Shown in pieces: positions 1 through 9,929 of a DNA stretch of 49,681 bases. The stretch covers positions 1-49,681 of the forward strand of contig JABSRV010000009.1 of assembly GCA_013214905.1 (NCBI GenBank), read 5' to 3'. Every line of letters starts with the position of its first letter. The first letter of the stretch is position 1. A model generated the notes under the pieces. That model was not told the DNA's origin. It worked only from the letters and a program-made list of their open reading frames with translations, and ran no database searches. The position numbers and the translations under genes were made by a program. Origin of the DNA: Psychrobium sp. (GTDB lineage Bacteria; Pseudomonadota; Gammaproteobacteria; Enterobacterales; Psychrobiaceae).

Positions 1-471
1 AGCAAAAGCATTCGCCTGCATTTGCAAAAAAATGCCAACAAAACCTTTGATGGTATTATTGGTGTTAATGATTATTTCGACTTCACCATGTGCAATCCAC
101 CGTTTCACCAATCATTGAGCGAGGCTAATGCAGGCTCACAGCGTAAACGAAAAAACTTAGGCATTGAGAACAAGTCAGCACTTAACTTTGGCGGTCAAAA
201 GGCAGAACTGTGGTGCGATGGTGGTGAATTAACATTTATTAGCAATATGATTAAGCAAAGCAAGCAATACGCTCATCAAGTTTTGTGGTTTACCTCATTA
301 GTCTCAAAAAGTGCCAATCTTAGTCCGCTTAAAAAACAACTACGCCAAGCACAGGTTTATGACATTAAAGTGGTTGAAATGGCCCAAGGTCAAAAAGTAA
401 GTCGTTTTATTGCTTGGACATATTTAACTAAACCGCAGCAAGACGGATGGTGCAAAATACGATATAAGTAG
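1..471 (+). CDS. rlmF: 23S rRNA (adenine-1618-N6)-methyltransferase RlmF, 3' part
   Basis: This is the C-terminal half of an RlmF (YbiN) type methyltransferase, which methylates N6 of A1618 in 23S rRNA using SAM. The reading frame is open from base 1, so the gene is cut by the window edge. The visible part has the catalytic NPPF motif of N6-adenine methyltransferases (CNPPFHQS, about base 95), followed by the RlmF-specific stretch with LNFGG, AELWCDGGE and the VLWFTSLVSK segment. It ends at a TAA at 469-471. RlmF is a cytoplasmic housekeeping enzyme. No terminator is obvious before the next gene, 107 bp downstream. Assignment to this family is confident; only the start is missing. Confidence 0.9.
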   Translation, partial: SKSIRLHLQKNANKTFDGIIGVNDYFDFTMCNPPFHQSLSEANAGSQRKRKNLGIENKSALNFGGQKAELWCDGGELTFISNMIKQSKQYAHQVLWFTSLVSKSANLSPLKKQLRQAQVYDIKVVEMAQGQKVSRFIAWTYLTKPQQDGWCKIRYK

Positions 472-578
472 CAGATCAGATCAACAATCAGCTAATTTAT
501 AGTACTTTATTGGTATATACGGTGATAAAATAGTTCTATAAACTTAGCTAACTGTCTAATAAACGTTCGAGGTGATAC

Positions 579-1280
579 GTGAACCTATCAAATAGTTTTT
601 CTATCCATAAGCCGGCTTCATCGCTGAGCTTTATCGAGCGTCAGCAGAAAGATCGAGAAAAGCTCACAGAGCAATTAAGTTCTGGTCTAAAAATTAATAA
701 AGCCAGTGACGACGCCGCTGGCTTGCAAATATCTAACCGCCTAACTTCACAAATCAACGGCTTAAATCAGCTAGCAGTAAACTCATCCGATCAAATTAAT
801 CTAAACAATGTCAGCTCTGGGCAATACGGCTCGATCACCGATAGCCTGCAACGCGCCGCTGAATTGTCAGTGCAATCTGGTAATCCATTATATGACAGCG
901 CTGCAATTCAAGGTGAGTTAGATCAGTTAACCGGAGAGATTAATGCAGTGGCAGAGCAAGCATTAGGCACCAGCGGTTTTATCTCAGGCCTTGATGCTAG
1001 TGATCCCGCCGCCACCCAAGCCGCCATAGAAAGCGCCTTAGCTACGGTAGGTGATGCAGCGACTAGCAATGGCGCACAATCAAACGCATTGAGCAGTCAA
1101 ATAAGTACCTACGAAGTAACCAGTAGCAACAGTAGCGCCGCGCGTTCACGCATCCGTGATACCGACTTTGCGCAAACTACCGGTGAAATGCAAAAAAATG
1201 AACTATTGCTGCAAGCTTCCCTAAAAATTCAACGCAGTGAAGAAGAACGTAAAGGGTTACTGTTTAATAAAATGGTCTAA
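579..1280 (+). CDS. Short orphan flagellin-like protein
   Basis: A 233-residue flagellin-family protein. The N-terminal flagellin helix region is clear, with LSSGLKINKASDDAAGLQIS at about residues 33-52. A short C-terminal D0/D1-like helix follows (SRIRDTDFAQTTGEMQKNEL). The variable D2/D3 part is almost absent, and ordinary polar flagellins are longer. The extreme C-terminus (IQRSEEERKGLLFNKMV) is charged and lacks the usual Q-A-N-Q-x-P-Q-x-x-L-x-L-L ending, so polymerisation behaviour may differ. The start is a GTG at 579, chosen because GAGGTG (569-574) sits just upstream and no better start exists. No other flagellar gene is near: rlmF lies upstream and a DTW-domain gene downstream. It may be a minor filament subunit or a secreted flagellin-like protein. 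Confidence 0.82.
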   Translation: MNLSNSFSIHKPASSLSFIERQQKDREKLTEQLSSGLKINKASDDAAGLQISNRLTSQINGLNQLAVNSSDQINLNNVSSGQYGSITDSLQRAAELSVQSGNPLYDSAAIQGELDQLTGEINAVAEQALGTSGFISGLDASDPAATQAAIESALATVGDAATSNGAQSNALSSQISTYEVTSSNSSAARSRIRDTDFAQTTGEMQKNELLLQASLKIQRSEEERKGLLFNKMV

Positions 1281-1340
1281 ATTCTTGTGCTAAAAAACAT
1301 GTTACAATCTAGCGGTTTTTAATTACCAGTTTGATGCAAC

Positions 1341-2081
1341 ATGCACGCCATTCAACGTTTACACCAATATCGCGAGAGCATTAGTCGTCGCCCATTTAAA
1401 GGTCGCGGTTATAAAATAGAGCGCTGCGAAAATTGCCGCATTAATCAAAAATTTTGCATTTGTCAGCACAAACCTAGCTGTCAGTCTAACGCCGCATTTT
1501 TATTAATTATGTGGGATGACGAAGTCTTAAAACCCAGCAATACAGGTCGACTGATTGCCGATTTAATTGAAGATACCCACGCATTTATTTGGCAACGCAC
1601 CGAAGTTGATCCTAATTTATTAAGCGTGATCAATGATCCTAAATATCAGCCTTTTGTTGTTTTCCCACAAGAATTCGCTGGGGACTCGCAAGTCATCCAC
1701 AATCATGTGCCCGTGTTAGCAGACGATAAAAGACCACTTTTCATCTTGCTTGATGGTACTTGGCGCGAAGCTAAAAAGATGTTTCGGAAAAGCCCCTATT
1801 TACAAGGACTACCCGTATTATCAATGCAGTTCGACGAAGATAATACCGAGCAACGATTCCGCGTACGAAAAGCCATTGCTGATGGTCAATTAGCCACCGC
1901 TGAAGTAGCCGCTAGGGTATTACATAGTTTTGGTGAAGAGCATAATGGCAATATATTAGACTTGTGGTTTGACGTTTTTAGTTATCACTATCAACATGGC
2001 GCATCACACCGCTACCAAGGTAATGATAAAGCACTCAGTGAACTGCAAAACTTAACCCAAATACCCCCAAAAATTTCCTAA
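1341..2081 (+). CDS. DTW-domain tRNA-uridine aminocarboxypropyltransferase family protein
   Basis: A 246-residue DTW-domain protein (TapT/YfiP superfamily). Members transfer the aminocarboxypropyl group of SAM to a uridine, giving acp3U in tRNA. The N-terminal zinc-type cysteine cluster is visible (C29, C32, C39, C41, as C-x2-C-x6-C-x-C). The family signature DGTW is at residues 138-141, followed by REAKKMFRKSPYL, and the FRVRKA element is at about residue 173. The ATG start at 1341 gives the family's usual N-terminus. The protein should be soluble. Which uridine is modified cannot be told from sequence, so no gene symbol is given. It is transcribed alone, in the same direction as the flagellin gene. 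Confidence 0.85.
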   Translation: MHAIQRLHQYRESISRRPFKGRGYKIERCENCRINQKFCICQHKPSCQSNAAFLLIMWDDEVLKPSNTGRLIADLIEDTHAFIWQRTEVDPNLLSVINDPKYQPFVVFPQEFAGDSQVIHNHVPVLADDKRPLFILLDGTWREAKKMFRKSPYLQGLPVLSMQFDEDNTEQRFRVRKAIADGQLATAEVAARVLHSFGEEHNGNILDLWFDVFSYHYQHGASHRYQGNDKALSELQNLTQIPPKIS

Positions 2082-2441
2082 TTTTTACAGCCGCTTGGAA
2101 TAACCTTAAAGCATCATTTCTAGTATTTATGGGAAGGTGGTTAGTGTATATCCGTCCCTTGTTTTGATATAGCCATCTAAGGCATTTGGGGGCACAAAGC
2201 GCCTTACAAATAGTTGTACCAATGTGGATTTTTGGATTACATTTTGTATGGGTAATGATGAATGTTGGCGCCGGTATAAATCAGAAACTAAGGCAATTAG
2301 CAGCTAAAGAAACAAAGCCCCGCAGTGATAAGGACTTGAGTTTGTACTGTCTTTTATTTAATAAAGAGAAGGACTAAGAATCTTACGAAGTCATTAGCTC
2401 GTTATTTATTAGATAGATTTTTGTATCCCATTTACCTCTCA
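2082..2441. other. Intergenic stretch with one doubtful small ORF
   Basis: This is about 360 bp between the DTW gene and the amidohydrolase. It holds a 63-codon ORF at 2186-2377 (+) starting with TTG, with one hydrophobic segment (about residues 9-28) and a lysine-rich tail. I recognise no family in it, and no good Shine-Dalgarno sequence precedes it. It may be non-coding or a remnant. I saw no convincing terminator or repeat in the rest. Confidence 0.3.
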
Positions 2442-3809
2442 TTAAAAAGCTTTAAGTAAATGCCAGGCTGTATCCATCAAGCTCATATGCTGTTGCGCTT
2501 GGTGATCTAATTCAGCCAAAGCTGCTTGCTCGAATAATCTACCCGACTTGATTACCACCAAAGGTTTGCGCAAAACAGAAAAATCAATCCTCGGGTCTGA
2601 ATTAAGTAAAATTAAATTTGCGGTATAACCTGGTGCAACAGTGCCGATTTCTTGACCAAGACCTAAAACTTTTGCCGGCGTTATCGTTGCCGATCGTAAA
2701 ACATCGTTTGCTGGTAGGCCGTAGTGGACTAAGAGTTCCATTTCATCAATGGTACTTTTGCCATTAATGTTATGACCAGAGCCGCCGTCAGAACCTAAAA
2801 CCAAAGGCACGTTATTATCGTTTAGGACTTTGGCCATATATCCTAAATAATCCGCTTTGCTGCGCCATTCCTGCGGCTTATCTACAGTCGTTATAAAATC
2901 GATACTGTCCTGTTCCAATCTTTTCCACATTGGGTGAATGTAATTGGTCGGTAAATCGTCGATAAACTGATGCTTTTCAACCGCCAACCTCGCGACATTA
3001 TCATAAGCCACTAATATAGTAGTCACGGGGATTTGATAAGAGGCAAGTTTCTTCGCAAGCTTAACCAAGGATACATTGTCTGTGGAATAATCCAGAGCCG
3101 TTTGATACAGCATTTCTATGTGTTCAATAGGCTGCGGCTGTGCAGCGACATAGTCATCAATACTAAGGTAAAAACTCGGATGACCAGCAATCGGCATTTC
3201 ATTTTCTTGTGCTGTTTTTACTAGTGCGGAAAAAATTTCAGGCCTTAAGCCATCATAGACCTTAATTAAATCATAACCTTGTTTAGCATATTTTTTGACT
3301 AAGTTACTGGCTTCTTGTGCTGAATCGACAAAACTATGCAAATTGGAACTGGCATAGGGCGACTCTTGATTGATAGCGGGTGAGGAAACAACTAGATCGG
3401 GACCAACTAATGTACCTAGCTTGATATCAGCACGATACTGAAGTGTGTGCGGCCAGCCATACATAACACGAGCAGTAGTAACACTATGTGTCATCAATTG
3501 ATAAAGGTCTGCTGGTTGAAATACATGAACATGCATATCAATTAATCCAGCCATAAGGTATTTCCCTTTACCATCTATTAGCTTTGTGTCGACACTAACG
3601 TTCGGTTTCTCAGACGATATCTGTTGAATTTTATCGCCTTTGATTAGAACAAATTGATGAGTTTGTACCGCATCATTGGCAACATCAATGATGTTAACCT
3701 GAGTAATAAGTACCGTATCATCGCTAGTTTTTACTGTTGCCTGTTTATTGGCTAAAACAGGGGGTATAGCCAATAATAAATTTAACGTGAGTATGACAAA
3801 TATGCGCAT
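2442..3809 (-). CDS. Exported amidohydrolase family protein (imidazolonepropionase-like)
   Basis: A 455-residue metal-dependent amidohydrolase with an N-terminal signal peptide (residues 1-20, ending VLA). The metal-site residues are in the expected order: HVH at 93-95 after strand 1, a likely carboxylated lysine K183 in LIKVYDG, H210 (AGHPSF), H230 (IEHIEM) and D341 (LGSDGG). The small beta-sandwich domain is formed by the N-terminus and the final part (APGYTANLILL). Relatives include secreted prolidase- or imidazolonepropionase-like hydrolases; the substrate is not predictable here. The AraC-type regulator just upstream on the same strand may control it. The length is normal for the family and there is no sign of decay. 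Confidence 0.85.
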   Translation of the reverse strand: MRIFVILTLNLLLAIPPVLANKQATVKTSDDTVLITQVNIIDVANDAVQTHQFVLIKGDKIQQISSEKPNVSVDTKLIDGKGKYLMAGLIDMHVHVFQPADLYQLMTHSVTTARVMYGWPHTLQYRADIKLGTLVGPDLVVSSPAINQESPYASSNLHSFVDSAQEASNLVKKYAKQGYDLIKVYDGLRPEIFSALVKTAQENEMPIAGHPSFYLSIDDYVAAQPQPIEHIEMLYQTALDYSTDNVSLVKLAKKLASYQIPVTTILVAYDNVARLAVEKHQFIDDLPTNYIHPMWKRLEQDSIDFITTVDKPQEWRSKADYLGYMAKVLNDNNVPLVLGSDGGSGHNINGKSTIDEMELLVHYGLPANDVLRSATITPAKVLGLGQEIGTVAPGYTANLILLNSDPRIDFSVLRKPLVVIKSGRLFEQAALAELDHQAQQHMSLMDTAWHLLKAF

Positions 3810-3871
3810 TTTCTTTCCTTAAAATAAGTGAACGGCTAGTTTCACAAAATATCAGAAAAAGTCGTCCCAAA

Positions 3872-4903
3872 TCATGATATGACACTCTTTACATATTGGC
3901 TTGGCGTTATACCCACATGTTTTTTAAAGCTTTTATTAAAACTGGATTTAGAGTTAAATCCTGCATTAAATGCCACATCCAGAAGATTCCCCACCACTTT
4001 ATCGGCGAGATTCGCTTTAATTTCCTCTATGCGATGGCGATTTATATAGTCGCAAAAATTTAACTGGCAACCATCATTAATTGCCCAAGAAATATCTTTC
4101 GACGACATGCCTGTGTAATGCACTAGGTCCTGTAACGAAAATTTGGGTTGCTGATAAAGCTTTTTAGTTAGAATGATTTTATCAAGTTCCGCAAAAATAG
4201 GCCCTGCACTTTTCTGCTCACTAATCTTTTTTTCCTGTTGATCCAAATAATATTGTAACCCAGTAAACCGACTCGGCTGCCAAATTGCCTGTACTACTAA
4301 ATAACTTGTCAACAAATAGTAGGCCAACTGCATGGTAAAATACCAGATGTTAGCCAAGGATATATTGAGAACTGGCTGTAAGTTCAGACGAAGTAAATCT
4401 ACAATTGTGATCGCTATCATGGCGTACAATACATTATTCAGCCAATCGATCTGCAGTGATAATGCATCTGAGCAGGTATCAAAAGAGACTTTCTTATAAG
4501 TTTTTAGCAATTTTAGTGAAAATGCAAAGTAAATAAATTGGCTAACGGTGCCTACAGCAAGGACTAACTGTACATACTGGGTAAACAACAATGATAATAA
4601 CGCTGGCAAAAAATGATAATACTGCCCTGATTTTCCGATTAATTCATTTAAGGCTAACTGACGAACCAAGAAGTAAAACAGAGGGCCAAAAATAAGCGAG
4701 TAACTTGGCGTGATCAAATAAAGCTTATAAGTTATACCCATATTTTCTAGCAAGTTAAAAACAATTAAAGATGAAGATGCCGTTAACAGATAAATCAATC
4801 GTCGATTCTTCTGTTTTGGCAACAAAATCACAATGCTAAAAATGAACAGAGTACAGAAGACTATCTGTATAAGGTTTACCGGGGAAAGAATAATTGTGGT
4901 CAT
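3872..4903 (-). CDS. Membrane-anchored AraC-family transcriptional regulator
   Basis: A protein of about 343 residues with a hydrophobic N-terminal half of roughly six to seven membrane segments (about residues 1-215), then a linker and a C-terminal AraC/XylS DNA-binding domain of about 100 residues. The second helix-turn-helix has the family signature (DVAFNAGFNSKSSFNKSFKKH, then VGITPSQY). An upstream in-frame ATG exists at 4921, but the ATG at 4903 is preferred because AGGAG lies immediately before it. The layout resembles sensors of the inner membrane that bind DNA directly. It shares its strand with the amidohydrolase gene 62 bp downstream, so that gene is a plausible target. The signal it senses is unknown. 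Confidence 0.8.
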   Translation of the reverse strand: MTTIILSPVNLIQIVFCTLFIFSIVILLPKQKNRRLIYLLTASSSLIVFNLLENMGITYKLYLITPSYSLIFGPLFYFLVRQLALNELIGKSGQYYHFLPALLSLLFTQYVQLVLAVGTVSQFIYFAFSLKLLKTYKKVSFDTCSDALSLQIDWLNNVLYAMIAITIVDLLRLNLQPVLNISLANIWYFTMQLAYYLLTSYLVVQAIWQPSRFTGLQYYLDQQEKKISEQKSAGPIFAELDKIILTKKLYQQPKFSLQDLVHYTGMSSKDISWAINDGCQLNFCDYINRHRIEEIKANLADKVVGNLLDVAFNAGFNSKSSFNKSFKKHVGITPSQYVKSVIS

Positions 4904-5106
4904 TGAGCTCCTGATAATCAAGCTTTATAATCGAGTTATGTATTATCTTGGCTTTGTTAATCAAGCTAAATAATCGTTCTATCCAACTTTAATCAAGTTT
5001 AATCCCTCGTTCATCTTCTACACAAACGACTAATACCCGTTCTGTTAGACGGCAACTACCTTGGCCTGTCAGCGTCAATTAAGTTGGCCGATTTTGTCGT
5101 TTTGTT

Positions 5107-5259
5107 TCATTGCTTGTTTTTTTCGATTGAGTAAATATCGGCATGATGAACAAGTCGGTCGATAACGGCCACTGTCATCATATTATCGCCGAAGATACTG
5201 TCCCATTCACTAAAAGGCCTGATTTGTGGTGAGCACCAGACTGTTGCGCTCGTAGAGGG
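5107..5259 (-). pseudogene. istB: Remnant of IS21-family istB (3' end)
   Basis: The minus strand translates to the C-terminal end of an IstB ATP-binding helper of IS21 elements: LYERNSLVLTTNQ, then after a one-base insertion near 5218, PFSEWDSIFGDNMMTVAVID followed by RLVHHADIYSIE and a stop. The FSEWD and TVAxIDRLVHHA strings are the usual IstB ending. No istA, no IstB Walker motif and no terminal inverted repeats are present nearby, so this is a dead fragment. Confidence 0.75.
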
Positions 5260-5295
5260 GAGCTACATAAATTGGGGACATATACCCAAACGCAT

Positions 5296-5433
5296 TCAAT
5301 TTTCAGGTTTTAGCTTATGAAAGTTGTCATTAATTGTATCGCCTAGCGTATTGGCAATATTGGGTAATGTTATTGAAAAAAACTCATCAACATGCCGTCT
5401 AAACTCTTTCGTTGTCGAGAAATACTGACTATT
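5296..5433 (-). pseudogene. Remnant of an IS630-like transposase C-terminus
   Basis: About 45 codons at the 3' end of an otherwise unrelated minus-strand frame read NSQYFSTTKEFRRHVDEFF, then SITLPNIANTL and INDNFHKLKPEN. This is the arrangement found at the C-terminus of IS630-family transposases (tyrosine/phenylalanine-rich start, FR..., then TDNFxxI/NDNFxxL at the very end). The catalytic DDE part is absent. Upstream the homology stops at a hairpin (5411-5444) and a GGGACAGGCAC string (5451-5461), suggesting the fragment was cut by another insertion. The family call is moderate because the piece is short. Confidence 0.45.
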
Positions 5434-5489
5434 TCTCGCGGACAAAAATTTGGGACAGGCACAAAAATATAATTTAAATTCAATGGCTT

Positions 5490-5711
5490 TTAATACCCAA
5501 CGCCAATTAAGTAGTAATTTATCACCAATAAACCGGTGGCACAAGAAATGATAATTTGTTTAGAAAGCCAATAAATAAGCCAGTCTAGGAATGTATTAGA
5601 AAAAGTATGGCAAACTGAATAAATCACACCGACCATTAAAGCTCGCGCTAAGTCACTATTGCGCGAAAGCAATCTAACGCTCACATTAGAATATGACGAT
5701 GTAACAGGCAA
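5490..5711 (-). CDS. Small unrecognised ORF with hydrophobic segments
   Basis: A 73-codon frame beginning with TTG. It contains two hydrophobic stretches (about residues 27-45 and 50-70) that could span a membrane. I recognise no family, and there is no clear ribosome binding site. It ends beside transposon debris, so it may be a gene fragment rather than a real gene. Confidence 0.2.
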   Translation of the reverse strand: MPVTSSYSNVSVRLLSRNSDLARALMVGVIYSVCHTFSNTFLDWLIYWLSKQIIISCATGLLVINYYLIGVGY

Positions 5712-5890
5712 CGTATAAAAGCGTTGCCACTTGCCAAACCGTGTATTGCTTTCATGAATATTAATATAGAAAAATCATTAAAAAACACCTGCAATGACGC
5801 GATAACCAATAAAAACCCGCCCTCTCTCTTTTAACCCGCCACAACACATATATTTGAATCAATTCAACACCAACCATTGATAACGCAAAT

Positions 5891-5909
5891 AATAACAATT
5901 ATCATTACC
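5891..5909 (+). promoter_or_regulatory. Fur-box-like site upstream of TonB receptor
   Basis: The 19-mer AATAACAATTATCATTACC resembles the Fur consensus GATAATGATAATCATTATC and lies about 47 bp before the start of the receptor gene. This fits iron-repressed transcription. The match is imperfect on the left half. Confidence 0.55.
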
Positions 5910-5955
5910 ATCATTATTTATGTCTCTATTGTTTTATTGAAAGGAATTATTTGAA

Positions 5956-8094
5956 ATGAAAAACCTTAGCTACTCACTGATAACGTTATCGTTACTTTCG
6001 GCATTCGCTGCACAAGCAGATCAGGTGAAGAAAACCGAAAATATCGAACGCTTAGTGGTAACTGGTTCACGTATTGTTGAAAGTATCGATGAGGTACCCG
6101 CTTCAATCACCGTAATTAGCCGTCAAGAAATTCTTGACCAAATGAAAGTTAATACTGAGTTGCAAAATATTCTAGCGACTAAAGTTCCTGGCATGTCGCC
6201 AAGCACAGGTACCTCTAGCAATTCAACTCAAACATTGCGTGGTCGTAGCGCATTGGTGATGATTGACGGCGTGCCACAATCAACGCCTCTGCGGAATGGT
6301 GCTTTAGGTATCCGTACATTAGACGCCTCAACCATCGAGCGCATCGAAGTCATTAAAGGTGCTACCTCTATCTTTGGCAATGGCGCAGCAGGTGGCGTTA
6401 TTAACTACATCACAAAGAAAGCGGGCCAGGGTAAAAGCAATACTAAAATTGGCATTTCAAGTAAGGCTAGTTTGGTTAAATTTGACGACAGTTTGAGCTA
6501 TCGCGTTGACCTGTCGACCGATGGCACGCTAGACCAGTTTAGCTATGTATTTAGCCTTAGCAAAGAAGAAACCGGCGTACAATACGACGGACAAGGCGAT
6601 ATCATTGGCCTTAAATATGGCTTAACCAACAATACTACGCAAAACGTGTTCAGCAAGTTGGGTTATCAGTTTGACGACGAAAAGTTATTACAGCTAACCC
6701 TTAACTATTTTGATGCGCAAACCGATCCTAATTATGTAGACGTGGTAAGCAACGTTAATAAGGGTACCAAGACTTATGCCGTGCCACTAGCGGCTGGTCA
6801 AAAGACCAAGGGTGCACCACAAGGCCCTAAAGACAACTACAACGTCATGTTGAAATATGTTGATGATGAAGTATTTGCCAATACTCAATTAGTGGTTGAT
6901 ACCTATAAGCAAAGTATAGAAAATATTTTCTTCTTCTCTAGCAAATTAGCAGATCCATTGGCCGGATATAATGACGGTGGTCAGTCATTAATTAAATCTG
7001 AAAAGACTGGTTTGCGTCTAGTGCTTAATAGCACGGCTGAATATGAAAATTCCGACGTTACCTTCATTTATGGTGCGGACATTTTAAATGATGTTACCTC
7101 ACAACCATTTGTTGATGGGCGTGTTTGGGTGCCAGAAATGGACATGAATAACATCGCATTTTTCTTGCAAACAAAAACTATTTTTGCCGATGACTGGGTA
7201 ATAAAAGTTGGTATTCGTCAAGAAAAAATTGACGTATCGGTAGATGATTACAATACCCTACGTTTATGTAAAAAGGCTGGCACAGCCGATGAAGTTTGTT
7301 CGGTGCCAATGGCAGTTACCGGCGGTAAATTAGATTACAAAGCAACAACCTACAATCTTGGTTTGCGCTACATTGGCAACGAGCAGTTTTCGCCATTTAT
7401 TAACTACTCACAAGGTGTAGATATTTCTGATTTGGGCCGATTATTACGCACCGCTTCGGTAAGCGATATTAACTTGGTTAATACCCAAGCATCGGTTATC
7501 AACAACTATGAAATAGGTTTTAGTAGCCAGTTTGATGACTTGATGTTCACCATGGCCGCTTTCCGCTCTACTTCAGAGCTAGGCACAACCAACGAGTACA
7601 ATGAAAAAACCGGCGTTTACGAACCAGTGCGCGCGCCACAAGAAATTTGGGGCTGGGAAGCAACCGTCGATTACACCATCAATGCACAGCTTGATATTGC
7701 GGCTACCTACAGTTACAACGAAGGTAAAAACACCGCCGATGATGTTTACTTAGGTCAAAAGCAAATTAGTGCGCCGACCTTTAGCACGGTGGTAAATTAT
7801 CGCCAGAATGGACAAAGTAAAGTCAGTTTGTCGTACTTCCACGTTGGCGATCGTAGTCGTTTCGAGCAAGTTAACGGTAAATGGACTGGCGATCATGCCC
7901 CTATCAAAAGTTATGACGTGGTTAACCTAAGTGCTCATTATGAGTTAAACAGTCAAACTGAGGTTTACGCTGGCATTGAAAACTTGTTCAACAATAAATA
8001 TATGACTGCGCGCTCTCAGGGTTATAGTTACAACGGTTACAATACGATGGCACTTGGTTCATCGTTAAAAGTAGGTGTTAACTATACGTTTTAA
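5956..8094 (+). CDS. TonB-dependent outer-membrane receptor (iron/siderophore type)
   Basis: A 712-residue TonB-dependent receptor. It has a signal peptide (about 1-21, ending AQA), a TonB-box-like ERLVVTGSRI at about residues 31-40, and a plug domain with LRGRSALVMIDGVPQ and IERIEVIKGATSIFGNGAAG. A 22-strand barrel follows, ending in an aromatic residue (VGVNYTF), as needed for BAM recognition. AAGGAA at 5940-5945 serves the ATG at 5956. A Fur-box-like sequence lies upstream and a strong terminator downstream, so it is a single-gene unit. The ligand is probably a ferric chelate. The barrel resembles hydroxamate or citrate-type receptors only in general layout, so the exact substrate is open. 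Confidence 0.9.
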   Translation: MKNLSYSLITLSLLSAFAAQADQVKKTENIERLVVTGSRIVESIDEVPASITVISRQEILDQMKVNTELQNILATKVPGMSPSTGTSSNSTQTLRGRSALVMIDGVPQSTPLRNGALGIRTLDASTIERIEVIKGATSIFGNGAAGGVINYITKKAGQGKSNTKIGISSKASLVKFDDSLSYRVDLSTDGTLDQFSYVFSLSKEETGVQYDGQGDIIGLKYGLTNNTTQNVFSKLGYQFDDEKLLQLTLNYFDAQTDPNYVDVVSNVNKGTKTYAVPLAAGQKTKGAPQGPKDNYNVMLKYVDDEVFANTQLVVDTYKQSIENIFFFSSKLADPLAGYNDGGQSLIKSEKTGLRLVLNSTAEYENSDVTFIYGADILNDVTSQPFVDGRVWVPEMDMNNIAFFLQTKTIFADDWVIKVGIRQEKIDVSVDDYNTLRLCKKAGTADEVCSVPMAVTGGKLDYKATTYNLGLRYIGNEQFSPFINYSQGVDISDLGRLLRTASVSDINLVNTQASVINNYEIGFSSQFDDLMFTMAAFRSTSELGTTNEYNEKTGVYEPVRAPQEIWGWEATVDYTINAQLDIAATYSYNEGKNTADDVYLGQKQISAPTFSTVVNYRQNGQSKVSLSYFHVGDRSRFEQVNGKWTGDHAPIKSYDVVNLSAHYELNSQTEVYAGIENLFNNKYMTARSQGYSYNGYNTMALGSSLKVGVNYTF

Positions 8095-8114
8095 TTATAA
8101 CGCATAGTTTATCT

Positions 8115-8146
8115 AGCCCGCCTCAATTTATTGAGGCGGGCTTTTT

Positions 8147-8148
<2 letters not shown>
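8115..8148 (+). terminator. Rho-independent terminator after TonB receptor
   Basis: A perfect 12-bp stem (AGCCCGCCTCAA / TTGAGGCGGGCT) with a 4-nt TTTA loop is followed by a run of T. It ends the receptor transcript. Its T tract abuts the stop codon of the merA pseudogene on the other strand. Confidence 0.9.
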
Positions 8149-9546
<1,398 letters not shown>

Positions 9547-9562
9547 TGTTCATTCCCGAAAA

Positions 9563-9874
9563 TTAGTGCGCTATTGCACTGAAAGTTGCAGGGGAACCAG
9601 CGTTAGTGGATGCCAAGGCGATTTCTTTTACTGACGTTTTTGAGGGTTTAAATATCACCTGAGCTACTTTATTTTTATAGTCGACTTTGGCCTTAATAAC
9701 ACCATCAACATTCTCCATTGCCTTGCGCACGGTAATAATACACATTTTGCAGGTTATATGAGCGATTGAAAATGTCACATTTTGTTGCACTACGTTTTGT
9801 GTTGTTACCAGCTGATGCGCCAATGCAGTTGACGATAAGAAAGTGCCAGTAAACAAAGCAGCACTTAACAACAA
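9563..9874 (-). CDS. merP: Periplasmic mercury-binding protein MerP
   Basis: A MerP-type protein carrying one heavy-metal-associated domain; MerP binds Hg(II) in the periplasm and hands it to MerT. The metal motif is HITCKMC with C42 and C45, followed by TVRKAMENVDGV and the strand VDYKNKVAQVIF. A signal peptide precedes it, ending STALA. The start given is a TTG. Extending the frame upstream adds residues typical of the signal peptide (IIPLI). The codon that sits 6 nt after GGAG (9896-9899) is ATA at 9887-9889, not ATG, so the original start may have been lost by mutation. The HMA domain itself looks sound. Expression is doubtful. Confidence 0.8.
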   Translation of the reverse strand: MLLSAALFTGTFLSSTALAHQLVTTQNVVQQNVTFSIAHITCKMCIITVRKAMENVDGVIKAKVDYKNKVAQVIFKPSKTSVKEIALASTNAGSPATFSAIAH

Positions 9875-9929
9875 TATCAGGGGTATTATTTTGTTCTCCA
9901 GATTGACGGGGTAGTGATTAGCTAATTAT

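Noticed and set aside
2186-2377. 63-codon ORF after the DTW gene
   Set aside because: TTG start, no ribosome binding site and no recognisable family, so I did not list it as a gene.
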